NCBI GenBank assembly: GCA_034007295.1
Contig: JAVERC010000004.1
Coordinates: 77,934 to 141,933, forward strand
Source: JACKCP01 sp034007295
GTDB lineage: Bacteria > Desulfobacterota > Desulfobacteria > Desulfobacterales > JACKCP01
Direction of reading: 5' to 3'
DNA: 64,000 nucleotides
Positions 42,693-51,806 of the stretch are shown in pieces. The position numbers and the translations under genes were made by a program. The stretch's first letter is position 1, and each line of letters opens with the position of its first letter. The notes beneath the pieces were generated by a model, which worked only from the letters and a program-made list of their open reading frames with translations, had not been told where the DNA came from and did not search any database.

Positions 42693-43323
42693 TAAAAAAA
42701 CCGGAATTTTCGGCGGTACTTTCAATCCTTTTCATAAAGGACATTTGAATGCCGCTGAATTTGTTTTTGAAAGTCTTGGGTTAAACGAGCTGATATTTAT
42801 ACCTGTATTTATTCCTCCCCATAAAAGCGGCAGTGAGCTTGTGTCTTCGCATGACAGAATTAAAATTATTGAAATTTCAATTGAAAACAGGCCAGGTTTT
42901 TTTGTCTCAGATATTGAGATAAAAAGAAAAGGGCTTTCCTACACAATTGATACTTTGGAACAGATAAAAAAGAATGAGCTTTTTTTTATAATGGGTTCAG
43001 ATTCTTTTTTAAGCTTTAATAAATGGCATAGATATAAGGATATTTTGAGAACAGCCAATCTTGCCGTTGCAAGCCGGCCTGGTTTTAAACCTCAAATAAA
43101 TATACTTGGTGTTGACGGGTATTTTCCTTTAAATACAAATCATTATTCTCATCCTTATTATAAGGATGTCTATATTTTTAATATCAATGAAATGGATATT
43201 TCATCGACATATCTGAGAAAGATGATAAAACAGAAAAAAAATATAAGTGATTATGTAAATGAAAAAGCAGCTTGTTATATAGAAGAAAAAGGGCTTTATA
43301 AAGATGAAAAATCAAATAGCTGA
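42673..43323 (+). CDS. nadD: Nicotinate-nucleotide adenylyltransferase
   Basis: NadD adenylates nicotinate mononucleotide in NAD synthesis. The nucleotidyltransferase signature GIFGGTFNPFHKGHL is followed by FIPVFIPPHK, FIMGSDSFLSFNKWHR and the C-terminal I-S-S-T-x-L-R (DISSTYLRKMI). The ATG at 42673 is the nearest to the conserved start and gives 216 residues; its GGAG touches the ATG, so an alternative start cannot be excluded. A much longer frame upstream reads through proA and is rejected. Confidence 0.95.
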   Translation: MVRSEADKKTGIFGGTFNPFHKGHLNAAEFVFESLGLNELIFIPVFIPPHKSGSELVSSHDRIKIIEISIENRPGFFVSDIEIKRKGLSYTIDTLEQIKKNELFFIMGSDSFLSFNKWHRYKDILRTANLAVASRPGFKPQINILGVDGYFPLNTNHYSHPYYKDVYIFNINEMDISSTYLRKMIKQKKNISDYVNEKAACYIEEKGLYKDEKSNS

Positions 43324-43741
43324 ATTTGCACTTCCTTTTGTTGAAGCGGTTCTTGGAAAAAAAACAGAAGGTGTTACAGTGCTTGATGTGTCCTGTCTTA
43401 CCTCGGTTGCAGATGCTTTTATTATTGGAAGCGGACGCTCAGCAAGACAGGTTAAGGCAATAGCCGAACATGTAAGAAGAACTTTACGGGACAAGGGTAA
43501 AAAACCTTTAAGTATAGACGGAGAAAATGAAGGTAACTGGGTTCTTATGGATTATGGTGATGTGGTTATCCATCTTTTCCATGATTCAACCAGAAGATTT
43601 TATGATCTTGAGGGACTCTGGCTTGATGCACCAAGAATATTAAAGGATTTTATAGATAAAAAAATATCTGAAACAGTTTATGCTGAAGAAGATGATGATG
43701 AATTCTGGAGCAAAGAGGAAGATGACTATGAAGAATATTAG
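43304..43741 (+). CDS. rsfS: Ribosomal silencing factor RsfS
   Basis: RsfS binds L14 on the 50S subunit and blocks subunit joining under starvation. The 145 residues include DVSCLTSVADAFIIGSGRS, then DGENEGNWVLMDYGDVVIHLF and RRFYDLEGLWLDAPR, all diagnostic. An acidic C-terminal tail (EEDDDEFWSKEEDDYEE) is longer than in E. coli. It overlaps nadD by 20 nt and gpmI by 14 nt. Confidence 0.96.
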   Translation: MKNQIAEFALPFVEAVLGKKTEGVTVLDVSCLTSVADAFIIGSGRSARQVKAIAEHVRRTLRDKGKKPLSIDGENEGNWVLMDYGDVVIHLFHDSTRRFYDLEGLWLDAPRILKDFIDKKISETVYAEEDDDEFWSKEEDDYEEY

Positions 43742-45263
43742 ACCATGTCTTCTTATGATTCTTGACGGCTGGGGAAAAGGTAATGACTATCCAGGCAATG
43801 CTGTAAAAGCTGCAAATACACCAAATTTAGATTTTTATTTAAAAAAATATGCAGTTTCAGAGTTACAATGCTCAGGCGAGGCTGTTGGACTTCCTTCAGG
43901 TGTAATGGGAAATTCAGAAGTTGGTCATCTAAATATTGGAGCAGGAAGAATTGTTTATCAGGATCTTTTAAGGATTGACAAATCAATAAATGATAAATCT
44001 TTTTTTTCAAATCCTTCAATTAACAAGGTTTTTGACCAGACTTTGAAAAATAATGGCAAAATTCATTTTTTTGGGCTTTTATCCAATGGAAGGGTTCACA
44101 GCAGTCTTAACCACCTTGACGCACTTATTGAAATTGCAGTTAATAAAAATATAAAAACTGTTATTCATCCTATTATGGACGGAAGGGATACCCCTCCAAA
44201 AAGCGGCAGGGATTTTATAAGCGATCTGGAAAATAAAATTTCATCTTTTGACAATATAACCATTGGAACTGTCTGCGGAAGATTTTATGCAATGGACAGG
44301 GATAAAAGATGGGAAAGGGTTGAAAAAGCCTACAATCTTTATTCAAAGGGTGAAGGCAAAGTTTTTGATTCTTCAATAGAAGCTGTTTCATTTTATTATG
44401 AAAATGAAATAACAGATGAGTTTATTGAGCCATCCCTGATAAAAAATACCAACGGAATTGTAGAAGAAAATGACGGCATTGTTTTTTTCAATTTCAGGGC
44501 TGACAGGGCAAGGGAAATAACCCGAGCCTTTACTTCCAGTGATTTTATTGAATTTGAAAGAAAAGATAAAATAAACTTTTCAGGTTATGTGTGCATGACA
44601 GTATATGATTCAGAGTTTGGCCTTGATACTGCATTTCCTCCTGTAACTTTAAAAAACAATCTTGGAGAATTTATATCATCCAAAGGTTTGGCTCAGCTTA
44701 GAATAGCTGAAACTGAAAAATATGCCCACGTTACTTATTTCTTTAACGGAGGACTTGAAGAGCCATATTCAGGTGAGGAAAGAATACTTATTCCATCTCC
44801 AAGGGATGTTGAAACCTATGATAAAAAACCTGAAATGAGTGCAAAAGAAGTTTGCAGTTCTTTTTTAAAAGCATTTAATGAAAATGATTTTTCCCTTTGT
44901 GTTTTAAATTATGCAAATATGGATATGGTCGGCCATACAGGGGTGTTTAATGCTGCTGTAAAAGCCTGCGAAACTGTTGATGAATGTGTAAAGCCGCTTG
45001 TTAATGCAGTACTTGAAAAAAACGGGTTTGTAATAATTACAGCTGATCATGGGAATTCAGAAAAAATGCTTGATAAAAATAATCAGGCCTATACTGCACA
45101 CACTACAAATCCTGTAAATCTTATTCTTGTTGAAAATGAAAAAAAATATCATCTTAAGGACAAGGGAAAACTTGGAGATATTGCTCCAACAATTCTTGAA
45201 ATTATGGGATTTGAAAAACCTGAAGAAATGACAGGGGAAAGTCTTTTAAGGGGAGATGTATAA
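43728..45263 (+). CDS. gpmI: 2,3-bisphosphoglycerate-independent phosphoglycerate mutase
   Basis: A manganese-dependent enzyme that interconverts 3- and 2-phosphoglycerate. Catalytic and metal motifs are LMILDGWGKG, the phosphoserine stretch VMGNSEVGHLNIGAG, HPIMDGRDTPP, FNFRADRAREITRAF and the late ITADHGNSEKM. From the ATG at 43728 it has 511 residues, normal for this family, and GAGG sits eight bases upstream. Two earlier in-frame ATGs would intrude further into rsfS. It overlaps the next gene at TAATG. Confidence 0.97.
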   Translation: MKNIRPCLLMILDGWGKGNDYPGNAVKAANTPNLDFYLKKYAVSELQCSGEAVGLPSGVMGNSEVGHLNIGAGRIVYQDLLRIDKSINDKSFFSNPSINKVFDQTLKNNGKIHFFGLLSNGRVHSSLNHLDALIEIAVNKNIKTVIHPIMDGRDTPPKSGRDFISDLENKISSFDNITIGTVCGRFYAMDRDKRWERVEKAYNLYSKGEGKVFDSSIEAVSFYYENEITDEFIEPSLIKNTNGIVEENDGIVFFNFRADRAREITRAFTSSDFIEFERKDKINFSGYVCMTVYDSEFGLDTAFPPVTLKNNLGEFISSKGLAQLRIAETEKYAHVTYFFNGGLEEPYSGEERILIPSPRDVETYDKKPEMSAKEVCSSFLKAFNENDFSLCVLNYANMDMVGHTGVFNAAVKACETVDECVKPLVNAVLEKNGFVIITADHGNSEKMLDKNNQAYTAHTTNPVNLILVENEKKYHLKDKGKLGDIAPTILEIMGFEKPEEMTGESLLRGDV

Positions 45264-45772
45264 TGGAGTTTACAAAAGATTATTTGACAGGAGATGAAAT
45301 ACCGCTTACCGGGGCAGAGGAAAATCGGCAGAAGGTAATTGAATTTCTAGTAGAGCAAAAGGGTTATTCAAAATCAGAAATAAAAAGAAAAATATCTTTT
45401 GAGTTAATTATTGAAGAAGAAATATATAAAACAGAACTTGACCTTGCTATTGTAATTGACCAAAAATATTGCATGGCCTTTAAAACTCCGGCAGGTTCTC
45501 TCGCTTCCTGGGACAGGGAAATAATTGCTGCTGCAAGGATTTTTATAAAAGATTATCAAATCCCTTTTGCAATAGTAACAAATGGAGAAAATGCAGAAAT
45601 TTTTGACTCAGTAAAAGGTAAAAAAATTGCAAATGGAATGGATAAAATTCCCTCAAGACAAGATGTTGAAAAATATATTAGTGAAAATCCCTTTGTAAAG
45701 TTTCCAGAAGAAAAAATTGAAAGACAGAAAATGGTTTTTAGAACCTATGACACATTAAATGTCAATAGATAG
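45263..45772 (+). CDS. Stand-alone HsdR_N-like domain protein, paralog 2
   Basis: A 169-residue protein clearly related to the product of 23800-24354. They share ENRQKVIEFLVEQKGYSKSE / RYRQKIAKLLVEKKGYLKKD, an aliphatic strand containing Asp (ELDLAIVIDQKY) and VTNGENAEIFDSVKGKKIA / VTNGEDAETIDTMSGTTIS, followed by MDKI/LDKI. The nuclease strand reads M-A-F-K, so the E of E-x-K is replaced by Ala, again removing the catalytic acid. No type I restriction genes are near. The gene is translationally coupled to gpmI (TAATG). Function unknown. Confidence 0.7.
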   Translation: MEFTKDYLTGDEIPLTGAEENRQKVIEFLVEQKGYSKSEIKRKISFELIIEEEIYKTELDLAIVIDQKYCMAFKTPAGSLASWDREIIAAARIFIKDYQIPFAIVTNGENAEIFDSVKGKKIANGMDKIPSRQDVEKYISENPFVKFPEEKIERQKMVFRTYDTLNVNR

Positions 45773-45805
45773 ATAAAATCAATTTTAATTTAAATTATGG
45801 CTTAT

Positions 45806-45852
45806 AAAAAGTTTTCGCATGACTTAGTTAAGGATCAGCGAAAACTTTTTTT
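45806..45852. terminator. Bidirectional hairpin between converging genes
   Basis: AAAAAGTTTTCGC (45806-45818) pairs with GCGAAAACTTTTT (45838-45850) around a 19-nt loop, with T-runs on both sides. It lies between the HsdR_N-like gene (plus) and the zinc-ribbon gene (minus) and can end both transcripts. Confidence 0.6.
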
Positions 45853-45858
45853 ATTTGA

Positions 45859-46527
45859 TTAATTTAATTCTTTACCGCAGTATTTACAAATTTTTGCTCT
45901 TTTTTTAATTATTTCTGCACAATAAGGACACTCCTTTGTGAAACATCTTTCATGAATTTTGCCTACTGCAATCTCAATTGCTTCAGATACTTTTGAATTT
46001 GGTGGCTTGATATTTTTTAGAGGTTCAATTACTTCAGTAATATCAGCACAGTCTCCAAGCATTTCAATAGCTTTGATTCTTACTCTTACCGGCTCAGAGC
46101 TGTCTTGTGACATTGTAACTATTTTAATAAAATCTCTGTTTACGTAGCAGTCAGCAAGTGTAGAAAAGCCTGTTTTGATTTTTTCTTTGATTTTTTCCTG
46201 CTCGTTTATGGTTTCTTCACTAATAATTTGACCTTCGCCGCCTGTTTTTCCAAATACAGGCATGAGTTCGAAGTTATCGGTAAAAGGATAGTTGATGCAC
46301 CGGTAAGATGCTCTATGCCCGTAATTATCTTCAATATCATCCCAGCCTGAAATAAAAGGCGGGCACTTGTCATTAAAGCAGACAAAAAGAAAAGGTTCTC
46401 CCCAGCCAAGACCGTCACTGAAAGTAATTGGAGGTACTTCCCATATATCCATTTCTTTGCCGCAATGGGGGCAAATGGGTTTTTTTGTTTCTAAAAGTTT
46501 TTGAAGGTATTCGTCTTTGGTAAGCAT
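45859..46527 (-). CDS. Zinc-ribbon protein with conserved N-terminal CPHC domain, function unknown
   Basis: A 222-residue protein with an N-terminal zinc-finger-like CPHCGKEMDIW, further cysteines (FVCFNDKCP), a helical middle (VRIKAIEMLGDCADITEVIEPL) resembling a HEAT-like repeat pair, and a C-terminal zinc ribbon CPYCAEIIKKRAKICKYCG. The pattern of N-terminal zinc site, helical middle and C-terminal ribbon is clear, but I cannot name a function. It could be a protein-interaction scaffold. The ATG has AAAGGAG upstream. It is a single gene between a bidirectional terminator and an element A copy. Confidence 0.7.
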   Translation of the reverse strand: MLTKDEYLQKLLETKKPICPHCGKEMDIWEVPPITFSDGLGWGEPFLFVCFNDKCPPFISGWDDIEDNYGHRASYRCINYPFTDNFELMPVFGKTGGEGQIISEETINEQEKIKEKIKTGFSTLADCYVNRDFIKIVTMSQDSSEPVRVRIKAIEMLGDCADITEVIEPLKNIKPPNSKVSEAIEIAVGKIHERCFTKECPYCAEIIKKRAKICKYCGKELN

Positions 46528-46822
46528 AAAAATCTCCTTTTAACATAAATATAGATTTTTAAGATAACAATGACTTACCTGGTTGGCAAGTCTGCGTCAT
46601 AAAATTGTCATTTTCTTTTTTCACGGCATATTTTTGGCGATGATAAGAATTAAAAAGATGGGTTTTAAATTGTAAAAAAAGACTCATAAAGATTTTTTAT
46701 TAAAAAGTTGGTTTTATTTTTTTTTGAAATTTAAAAATAAATCCTTGAACTAGTACAGTTTTTCTGTAATTAAGACTATTATTTCAATCAAATCAAAACC
46801 TGATATTATTGTGACTAATTAG

Positions 46823-46966
46823 TGGCTGAAAAAAACGGTCTTGTTTGTCCATTTCGGAGTTAGATTCAAATTTAACCCTTAAAATACTCCATGTATCTGC
46901 GGTTAAAGGTTAAATTTTTCATCTTCCTTGAACTGAACAAAAAAATTATAGTTTTTGGCCAATCAC
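46823..46966 (-). mobile_element. Element A copy 4
   Basis: A 144-bp copy in minus orientation, TGGCTGAAAAAAACGG to GTTTTTGGCCAATCAC. Flanking sequences TAATTAG (46816-46822) and TAATTGAG (46967-46974) look like a duplication with a one-base change. It is in the 46528-47041 gap, whose remaining part holds AT-rich DNA and a candidate sigma-54 site. Confidence 0.8.
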
Positions 46967-46990
46967 TAATTGAGCAATTAAATAAAAGAA

Positions 46991-47007
46991 TTGGCATGCG
47001 TTTTGTA
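46991..47007 (+). promoter_or_regulatory. Sigma-54-like promoter upstream of the diguanylate cyclase gene
   Basis: TTGGCATGCGTTTTGTA matches the sigma-54 consensus TTGGCACG-N4-TTGCA except at two positions, including T in place of C in the -12 GC. It lies 35 nt upstream of the ATG, a suitable distance. The -12 deviation makes this tentative. Confidence 0.4.
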
Positions 47008-47041
47008 TAGAAAATAGCCAAATAAAAACGCAGGAGCTGTT

Positions 47042-48085
47042 ATGAACAGAAGATATGCAAAATCAAATTCAGGATTTTTTTTACCGGGCTTCTTAAGCTT
47101 TTCAAAATCAAGAGATCTAAAAAGACTTAATAGATATCTTATAGATATCCATCAGGCAGTTGATTTTGAAGATATAACACAACAGCTTTCAAGCTGTATA
47201 AATGATATTTTTGATCATCAATTTTTTGGCCTTGCAATCCAGATTAAAGATAAAATTATGGTATGGGTAGAACCTTCTGTTTTTAAGGGCACAATAGAAG
47301 AGCTTGTTAAAGAAGATTTTTCATTTAACAAAGAAATAGAAATTCATCCTGTCAATAATTCAGGTGCTGGATTTGTTAATGAATCAAGTATAAGAAATTC
47401 ACTTTTTGCAAAAGAATTCAATGGTAAAAATTTTAAGGCAAGGCTTTATATTGTCCCTGGAAGAAAAATAATAGGCAAATATCATTCTGAAATAATAGCA
47501 GATATGGTAACAGGCCTTGAAAATGCCGTGTCTTCATATATCAGGCTAAAATCCCTTGAGGACGCAGCTTCCATAGACGGCCTGACAGAATGCTATAACA
47601 GAAGAGAACTTGACAAAAAACTAGAAGAACAATTTTCTATTTCTAAACGCTATAGAAAATTTTTCAGTCTTATCATGTTTGATATAGATCATTTTAAAAA
47701 TCTCAATGATTCTTATGGTCATGATTCAGGAGATAAGGTTTTAAAAGAGCTTAGTTTAAGAATAAGAAAAGCAATAAGGACTGAAGATAATATTTTCAGA
47801 TATGGAGGAGAAGAGTTTGTTGTCATACTTCCAGAAACTGATGAGCAAAATGCAGCATTACTTGCGAACAGGCTGAGAAGGGAAATTTCTGATACCCCTT
47901 TTATTTTAAATGGAGAAAAGGTTTTTGTTACTTCAAGCTTTGGAGTTGCATCTAGTTTTGATTCAAACTCTCCATCAGAAATTTTAAAGAATGCAGATTC
48001 TTTATTGTATAAGGCAAAAAACAGTGGCAGAAATAGGGTAATGTCAAATATTATAAGGCTTTGCAAAAATGCAGTAAAATATTAA
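47042..48085 (+). CDS. GGDEF diguanylate cyclase with product-inhibition site
   Basis: A 347-residue cytoplasmic diguanylate cyclase that would make c-di-GMP from two GTP. The N-terminal 165 residues look like a GAF-type sensor (unassigned ligand), and the GGDEF domain runs about 170-335. The active-site motif is GGEEF (255-259), and an R-x-x-D inhibitory site (RTED, 246-249) lies five residues before it, so product feedback is likely. There is no membrane helix. GCAGGAG precedes the ATG. The gene stands alone upstream of the chemosensory cluster, behind a possible sigma-54 promoter. Confidence 0.93.
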   Translation: MNRRYAKSNSGFFLPGFLSFSKSRDLKRLNRYLIDIHQAVDFEDITQQLSSCINDIFDHQFFGLAIQIKDKIMVWVEPSVFKGTIEELVKEDFSFNKEIEIHPVNNSGAGFVNESSIRNSLFAKEFNGKNFKARLYIVPGRKIIGKYHSEIIADMVTGLENAVSSYIRLKSLEDAASIDGLTECYNRRELDKKLEEQFSISKRYRKFFSLIMFDIDHFKNLNDSYGHDSGDKVLKELSLRIRKAIRTEDNIFRYGGEEFVVILPETDEQNAALLANRLRREISDTPFILNGEKVFVTSSFGVASSFDSNSPSEILKNADSLLYKAKNSGRNRVMSNIIRLCKNAVKY

Positions 48086-48239
48086 TTGCTTTAAATGCAA
48101 ACTGCATTTTTTATTTATTTCGAGGTCAGACTTAAAAGTATAAATCTAGAACATATTGATTTTTACTGGTTTGACACCTGTCTTTTTTTTTATCTTTATT
48201 TTTTTACTTTGGTGTTATATCTTTTTTAGTGAATAATTT

Positions 48240-48431
48240 AACTTGAATTGAGCGTTTCATTTTTTTTTAAATTCTTATGGATTAAATATTATATCTAAAA
48301 ATAAGAAGCTTGTGGGCTTTTGAATTTTGCTGGATCTTATACGTTAAATCGCATCACGCATATTAAAAGTATAGACTGGTACAATTTGACTCTAGATTAG
48401 CAAACTTGAAAATCGTTCAATCTAGGCTTAA
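48240..48431. repeat. Element B copy 1 (about 190 bp, intact, empty site)
   Basis: A full copy from ACTTGAATTGAGCGTTTCA to CGTTCAATCTAGGCTTAA; these ends are imperfect inverted repeats. A conserved middle reads GTTAAATCGCATCACGC and AAAAGTATAGACTGGTACAA. It carries the uninterrupted sequence AGATTAGCAAACTTG where copy 3 is split by element A, so it serves as the empty site. It fills most of the gap 48086-48551; the rest is AT-rich. Confidence 0.65.
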
Positions 48432-48551
48432 GTATTATTTCTTTTTTTATACCCTGAAATATCAAATTGTTTTTTAAGCAGGTTTCATTAACAGTGCAAA
48501 TAATTGGTCTTTGTGCTGGTAAAAATCAAAATTCAATTAAAATGGCTTTAT

Positions 48552-49388
48552 ATGCTTAATAAAACTCCTCAAAATTTTGAATTAACTGATAAAGATTTTA
48601 ACTTCATAAGAAAAATGGTTTATGAAGAGTGCGGAATTAATTTGCATGAAGGAAAAAAAGAACTCGTAAGATCGAGGCTTTCAAAACGACTAAGGGAGCT
48701 TAATCTTAAAAATTTTAAGGACTATAAATTTTTTCTTGAACAAAACCATGAAGAGTCAGTTAATCTTTTAAATGCCATTTCAACAAACCTTACAAGTTTT
48801 TTCAGGGAAAAAAAACATTTTGATTTTTTATCTCAAAAAGGTATTGAATCAATTTTTAAATCAAAGACAGAAAACACTAAGATATTAAAATGCTGGAGTG
48901 CTGGCTGTTCAACTGGAGAAGAGCCATACAGTCTTGCATGCATACTTGATTTAAAACTTTCAAATTACCAAAATTTAGATTTCCATATAATGGCAACAGA
49001 CATTTCAACAGATGTCCTTGAAAAGGCTAGTATTGGCATATATGAAATGTCAAGGGTTGCTGATTTGGATATTTCTATTTTAAGAAAATATTTCAAAAAA
49101 GGAACAGGCCAAAGAAAAGGGTTTGTGAGAGTCAGCAGAGAAATAAGAAATAAAATCGACTTTTTAAGATTTAATCTTATGGAACCTTATCATTTTAAAT
49201 TTAATTTTGATATTATTTTTTGCAGAAATGTTATGATATATTTTGAAAAAAAAATTCAGTCTGCTGTAATTAATAAATTCTACAATGTATTAAATCCCGG
49301 AGGCTATCTTTTTGTTGGCCATTCTGAAAGCCTTATGAATATTGAACATAAGTTTAAATATGTTGAACCCACAATTTATCAGAAATAA
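48552..49388 (+). CDS. cheR: Chemotaxis protein methyltransferase CheR
   Basis: CheR methylates glutamates of chemoreceptors with S-adenosylmethionine. The protein has the CheR N-domain (DFNFIRKMVYEECGINL), SAM-binding CWSAGCSTGEEPYSLACIL and the DIIFCRNVMIYF motif of the methyltransferase core. I start at the ATG at 48552; the frame extends to a TTG 16 codons upstream that has no Shine-Dalgarno sequence either. It is the first gene of the cheR-cheA-cheD-HDOD-cheY-cheX-cheB cluster. Confidence 0.93.
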   Translation: MLNKTPQNFELTDKDFNFIRKMVYEECGINLHEGKKELVRSRLSKRLRELNLKNFKDYKFFLEQNHEESVNLLNAISTNLTSFFREKKHFDFLSQKGIESIFKSKTENTKILKCWSAGCSTGEEPYSLACILDLKLSNYQNLDFHIMATDISTDVLEKASIGIYEMSRVADLDISILRKYFKKGTGQRKGFVRVSREIRNKIDFLRFNLMEPYHFKFNFDIIFCRNVMIYFEKKIQSAVINKFYNVLNPGGYLFVGHSESLMNIEHKFKYVEPTIYQK

Positions 49389-49400
49389 TGAGGGGTTTTT

Positions 49401-51530
49401 ATGTCTGAAGACAGTATTGCAAATTATCATAGTCTGGTTGAAACTTTAGCCACTCAGGTTGTAGTTGCAGAACCAGGTGATATTCCTTCTCTTGGAGAGC
49501 TCTTAAAACTTCTTGACCTAATAATAAAAACTGAAGTTTACGGTGCTGGCGAAATTGGACAATGTCTTAGAGATATTGTTGAAAAAATTATTCTTGAAGA
49601 AGAAACTGATATATCCCTTTTAGAGGATGGCGTAAATATTTTAAGGGAACTAGGTAAAATTCTTTCTGTTAAAGAAAAAATTGAAGGAAGTGATCTTGAG
49701 TTATTAATGAGAAAAATTAATTGCCCGGTAAGTCCTATTCCGATCCCTGATAATTCTTTTTCTGAGCCAAAACCATTAAGTGCGTCAGAGGATATTTCAC
49801 TGTACATAGAATTTTCACAGGAAAGTATAGAAAATTTAGAAAGTGCGGAAGTCGATCTAATTGAGCTGGAAGAAAATCCTGATGATAGTTCATTGATCAA
49901 CAGCGTGTTTAGAGCTTTCCATACTATTAAAGGGGTTTCAGGTTTTCTTGAACTCGATTCAATCAATCTTCTTGCACATAAAACAGAAACTCTTCTTGAT
50001 AAAATAAGACAAAAAGAGATTGAGCCAAATTCAGATGTTACAGATGTAATATTGAAATCAGTAGATCTTATGAAAAAAATGGTAAATGATATTCTTTTAG
50101 TGGCTGAAAAAGAAGGAATGATTTCAAGAAAAGAATGGGAAATTGAAACTTTTGTTGAAATAATTGACAGCATTTCAGATGAGCAAAAGGATCTTCCCAT
50201 AGGAGAACTTCTTGTAAGGGAAAAAATAGTAAAACCAGAAGATGTTGAAAGGGGACTTGAAAAGCAAAAGCTTGATCCTACCAGAAAAATTGGGGAAATT
50301 TTATCAGAACAAAATGGAGTTTCAAAAAAAGATATTCATAAGGCTTTAATAAAACAGTCTAAAATCAGGAAAAACAGCTATGCAGTAAAAGTAGATACTG
50401 AAAAATTAGATGCTCTTGTTGATCTTACAGGTGAACTTGTCATTGCCCAGTCAATTTTAAAGGAGCTTTCCAAAGGCAAAAATCTTGACAATAGATTTGT
50501 TCAGTCTCTTTCCCAGATGAATCAGATAATTTCTTCTGTTCAGAAAATATCAATGTCAATGCGAATGGTTCCAATAGGAAATACCTTTCAGAAAATGATC
50601 AGGGTTGTAAGGGATGTTTCTGCAAACCTTGGTAAAAAAGTTGAGCTTTTTATGGAGGGTAAAGATACAGAAGTTGACAGGAACATGGTTGACGCACTTT
50701 ATGAACCCCTTGTGCATATGGTTAGAAATTCAGTAGATCATGGCATAGAAAGCCCTTCTCAAAGAAAAGAAAAGGGAAAGGAAATATGTGGAAAAATAAT
50801 TCTTTCTTCTTATCACAAGGCTGGAAATATAGTTATAGAAATTATTGATGACGGCAGGGGGCTTGATAAGGATTTCCTTATTCAAAAGGCTTTGCAAAAA
50901 GGAATTATCTCAGAATCAGACCGTTTTGGTGAAAAGGAAATTTTTAATCTGATTTTTCATCCAGGATTTTCTACCGCTGAAAATGTAACAGATGTTTCAG
51001 GCAGGGGAGTAGGAATGGATGTTGTAAAGGAAGCCATTGAAAATTTAAAGGGACATCTTGATATAACTTCAAAAAAAGATGAAGGAACAAAATTTGTTAT
51101 TCGCCTTCCTCTGACAATGGCAATTATTGACGGAATGCTTATAAGGGTTGGTAAAGAAAAATATATTGTCCCAACAATGAGTATTATTGAGGCTGTTCCA
51201 TTTGAGAAAAAAAATTATTTTACTGTGGAAAATAAAGGTGAAATGATTAAAGCTCGCAATGAATTAATTCCTCTTTTACGCTTAGATAAGCTTTGCAGTG
51301 CAGTTTATGATGAAAAAAACGAAAATCTTTTAATCCTTATTGTCGAAAATAAAGGCGAAAAATGTGGTCTTATTTTAGATGAACTTCTTGGAAAAGATGA
51401 ATTTGTAATTAAAAATTTAGGAAATTTATTCGAGGATACAAAAATATTTTCAGGCGGTGCCATACTCGGGGATGGAAGAGTCGGCCTTATAATAGATATC
51501 TCAGGTCTTTTTGAGTGGAGTGAACTTTAA
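49401..51530 (+). CDS. cheA: Chemotaxis histidine kinase CheA with internal GspE-N-like linker
   Basis: A 709-residue CheA. The Hpt domain (about 130-235) carries the phospho-acceptor His174 in FHTIKGVSGF. Then comes an unusual stretch, IGELLVREKIVKPEDVERGL ... IGEILSEQNGVSKKDIHKAL (267-318), a tandem of the pattern seen at the N-terminus of type II secretion/pilus ATPases. The dimerisation domain begins near 328 (VKVDTEKLDALVDLTGELVI), the ATPase has MVRNSVDHGIE (N-box), DDGRGLD and GRGVGMDVV, and a CheW-like domain ends the protein. The N-terminal 125 residues are not recognised. GAGGGG precedes the ATG. No receptor or cheW gene is in the window. Confidence 0.95.
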   Translation: MSEDSIANYHSLVETLATQVVVAEPGDIPSLGELLKLLDLIIKTEVYGAGEIGQCLRDIVEKIILEEETDISLLEDGVNILRELGKILSVKEKIEGSDLELLMRKINCPVSPIPIPDNSFSEPKPLSASEDISLYIEFSQESIENLESAEVDLIELEENPDDSSLINSVFRAFHTIKGVSGFLELDSINLLAHKTETLLDKIRQKEIEPNSDVTDVILKSVDLMKKMVNDILLVAEKEGMISRKEWEIETFVEIIDSISDEQKDLPIGELLVREKIVKPEDVERGLEKQKLDPTRKIGEILSEQNGVSKKDIHKALIKQSKIRKNSYAVKVDTEKLDALVDLTGELVIAQSILKELSKGKNLDNRFVQSLSQMNQIISSVQKISMSMRMVPIGNTFQKMIRVVRDVSANLGKKVELFMEGKDTEVDRNMVDALYEPLVHMVRNSVDHGIESPSQRKEKGKEICGKIILSSYHKAGNIVIEIIDDGRGLDKDFLIQKALQKGIISESDRFGEKEIFNLIFHPGFSTAENVTDVSGRGVGMDVVKEAIENLKGHLDITSKKDEGTKFVIRLPLTMAIIDGMLIRVGKEKYIVPTMSIIEAVPFEKKNYFTVENKGEMIKARNELIPLLRLDKLCSAVYDEKNENLLILIVENKGEKCGLILDELLGKDEFVIKNLGNLFEDTKIFSGGAILGDGRVGLIIDISGLFEWSEL

Positions 51531-51579
51531 ATTTTCAAACAGCTGCTGAAAATAAGCAGTGCTTTTATTCATTCAGGAT

Positions 51580-51717
51580 TAGAACGGCCAAAGTCAGTTT
51601 TTTTGTTCAGTTCAAGAAAGATGAAAAATTTAACCTTTAGGATACATTTAGTATTTTGAGGATTAAATTTTGAATCTGACTTAAGAATGGACAAAAAAGG
51701 CCGTCTTAGTTCAGCAA
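51580..51717 (+). mobile_element. Element A copy 5, upstream of cheD
   Basis: A plus-orientation copy with a diverged left end (ACGGCCAAAGTCAG) and a good right half through GGCCGTCTTAGTTCAGCAA, then CTAATTT. It lies in the cheA-cheD gap. An ATG in its right arm (51687) opens a frame that reads through into cheD and would give a spurious 40-residue N-terminal extension. Confidence 0.75.
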
Positions 51718-51806
51718 CTAATTTAATAAATTCAATCAAAATAGAAAATCAAAATTTTTATGGATATTATGAAAGAATCGGCCTCATAATTCATGGAGGT
51801 GCTAAA

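Noticed and set aside
49538..50200. 220-codon minus-strand frame within cheA
   Set aside because: It lies antisense to the CheA Hpt region and shows no independent conservation.
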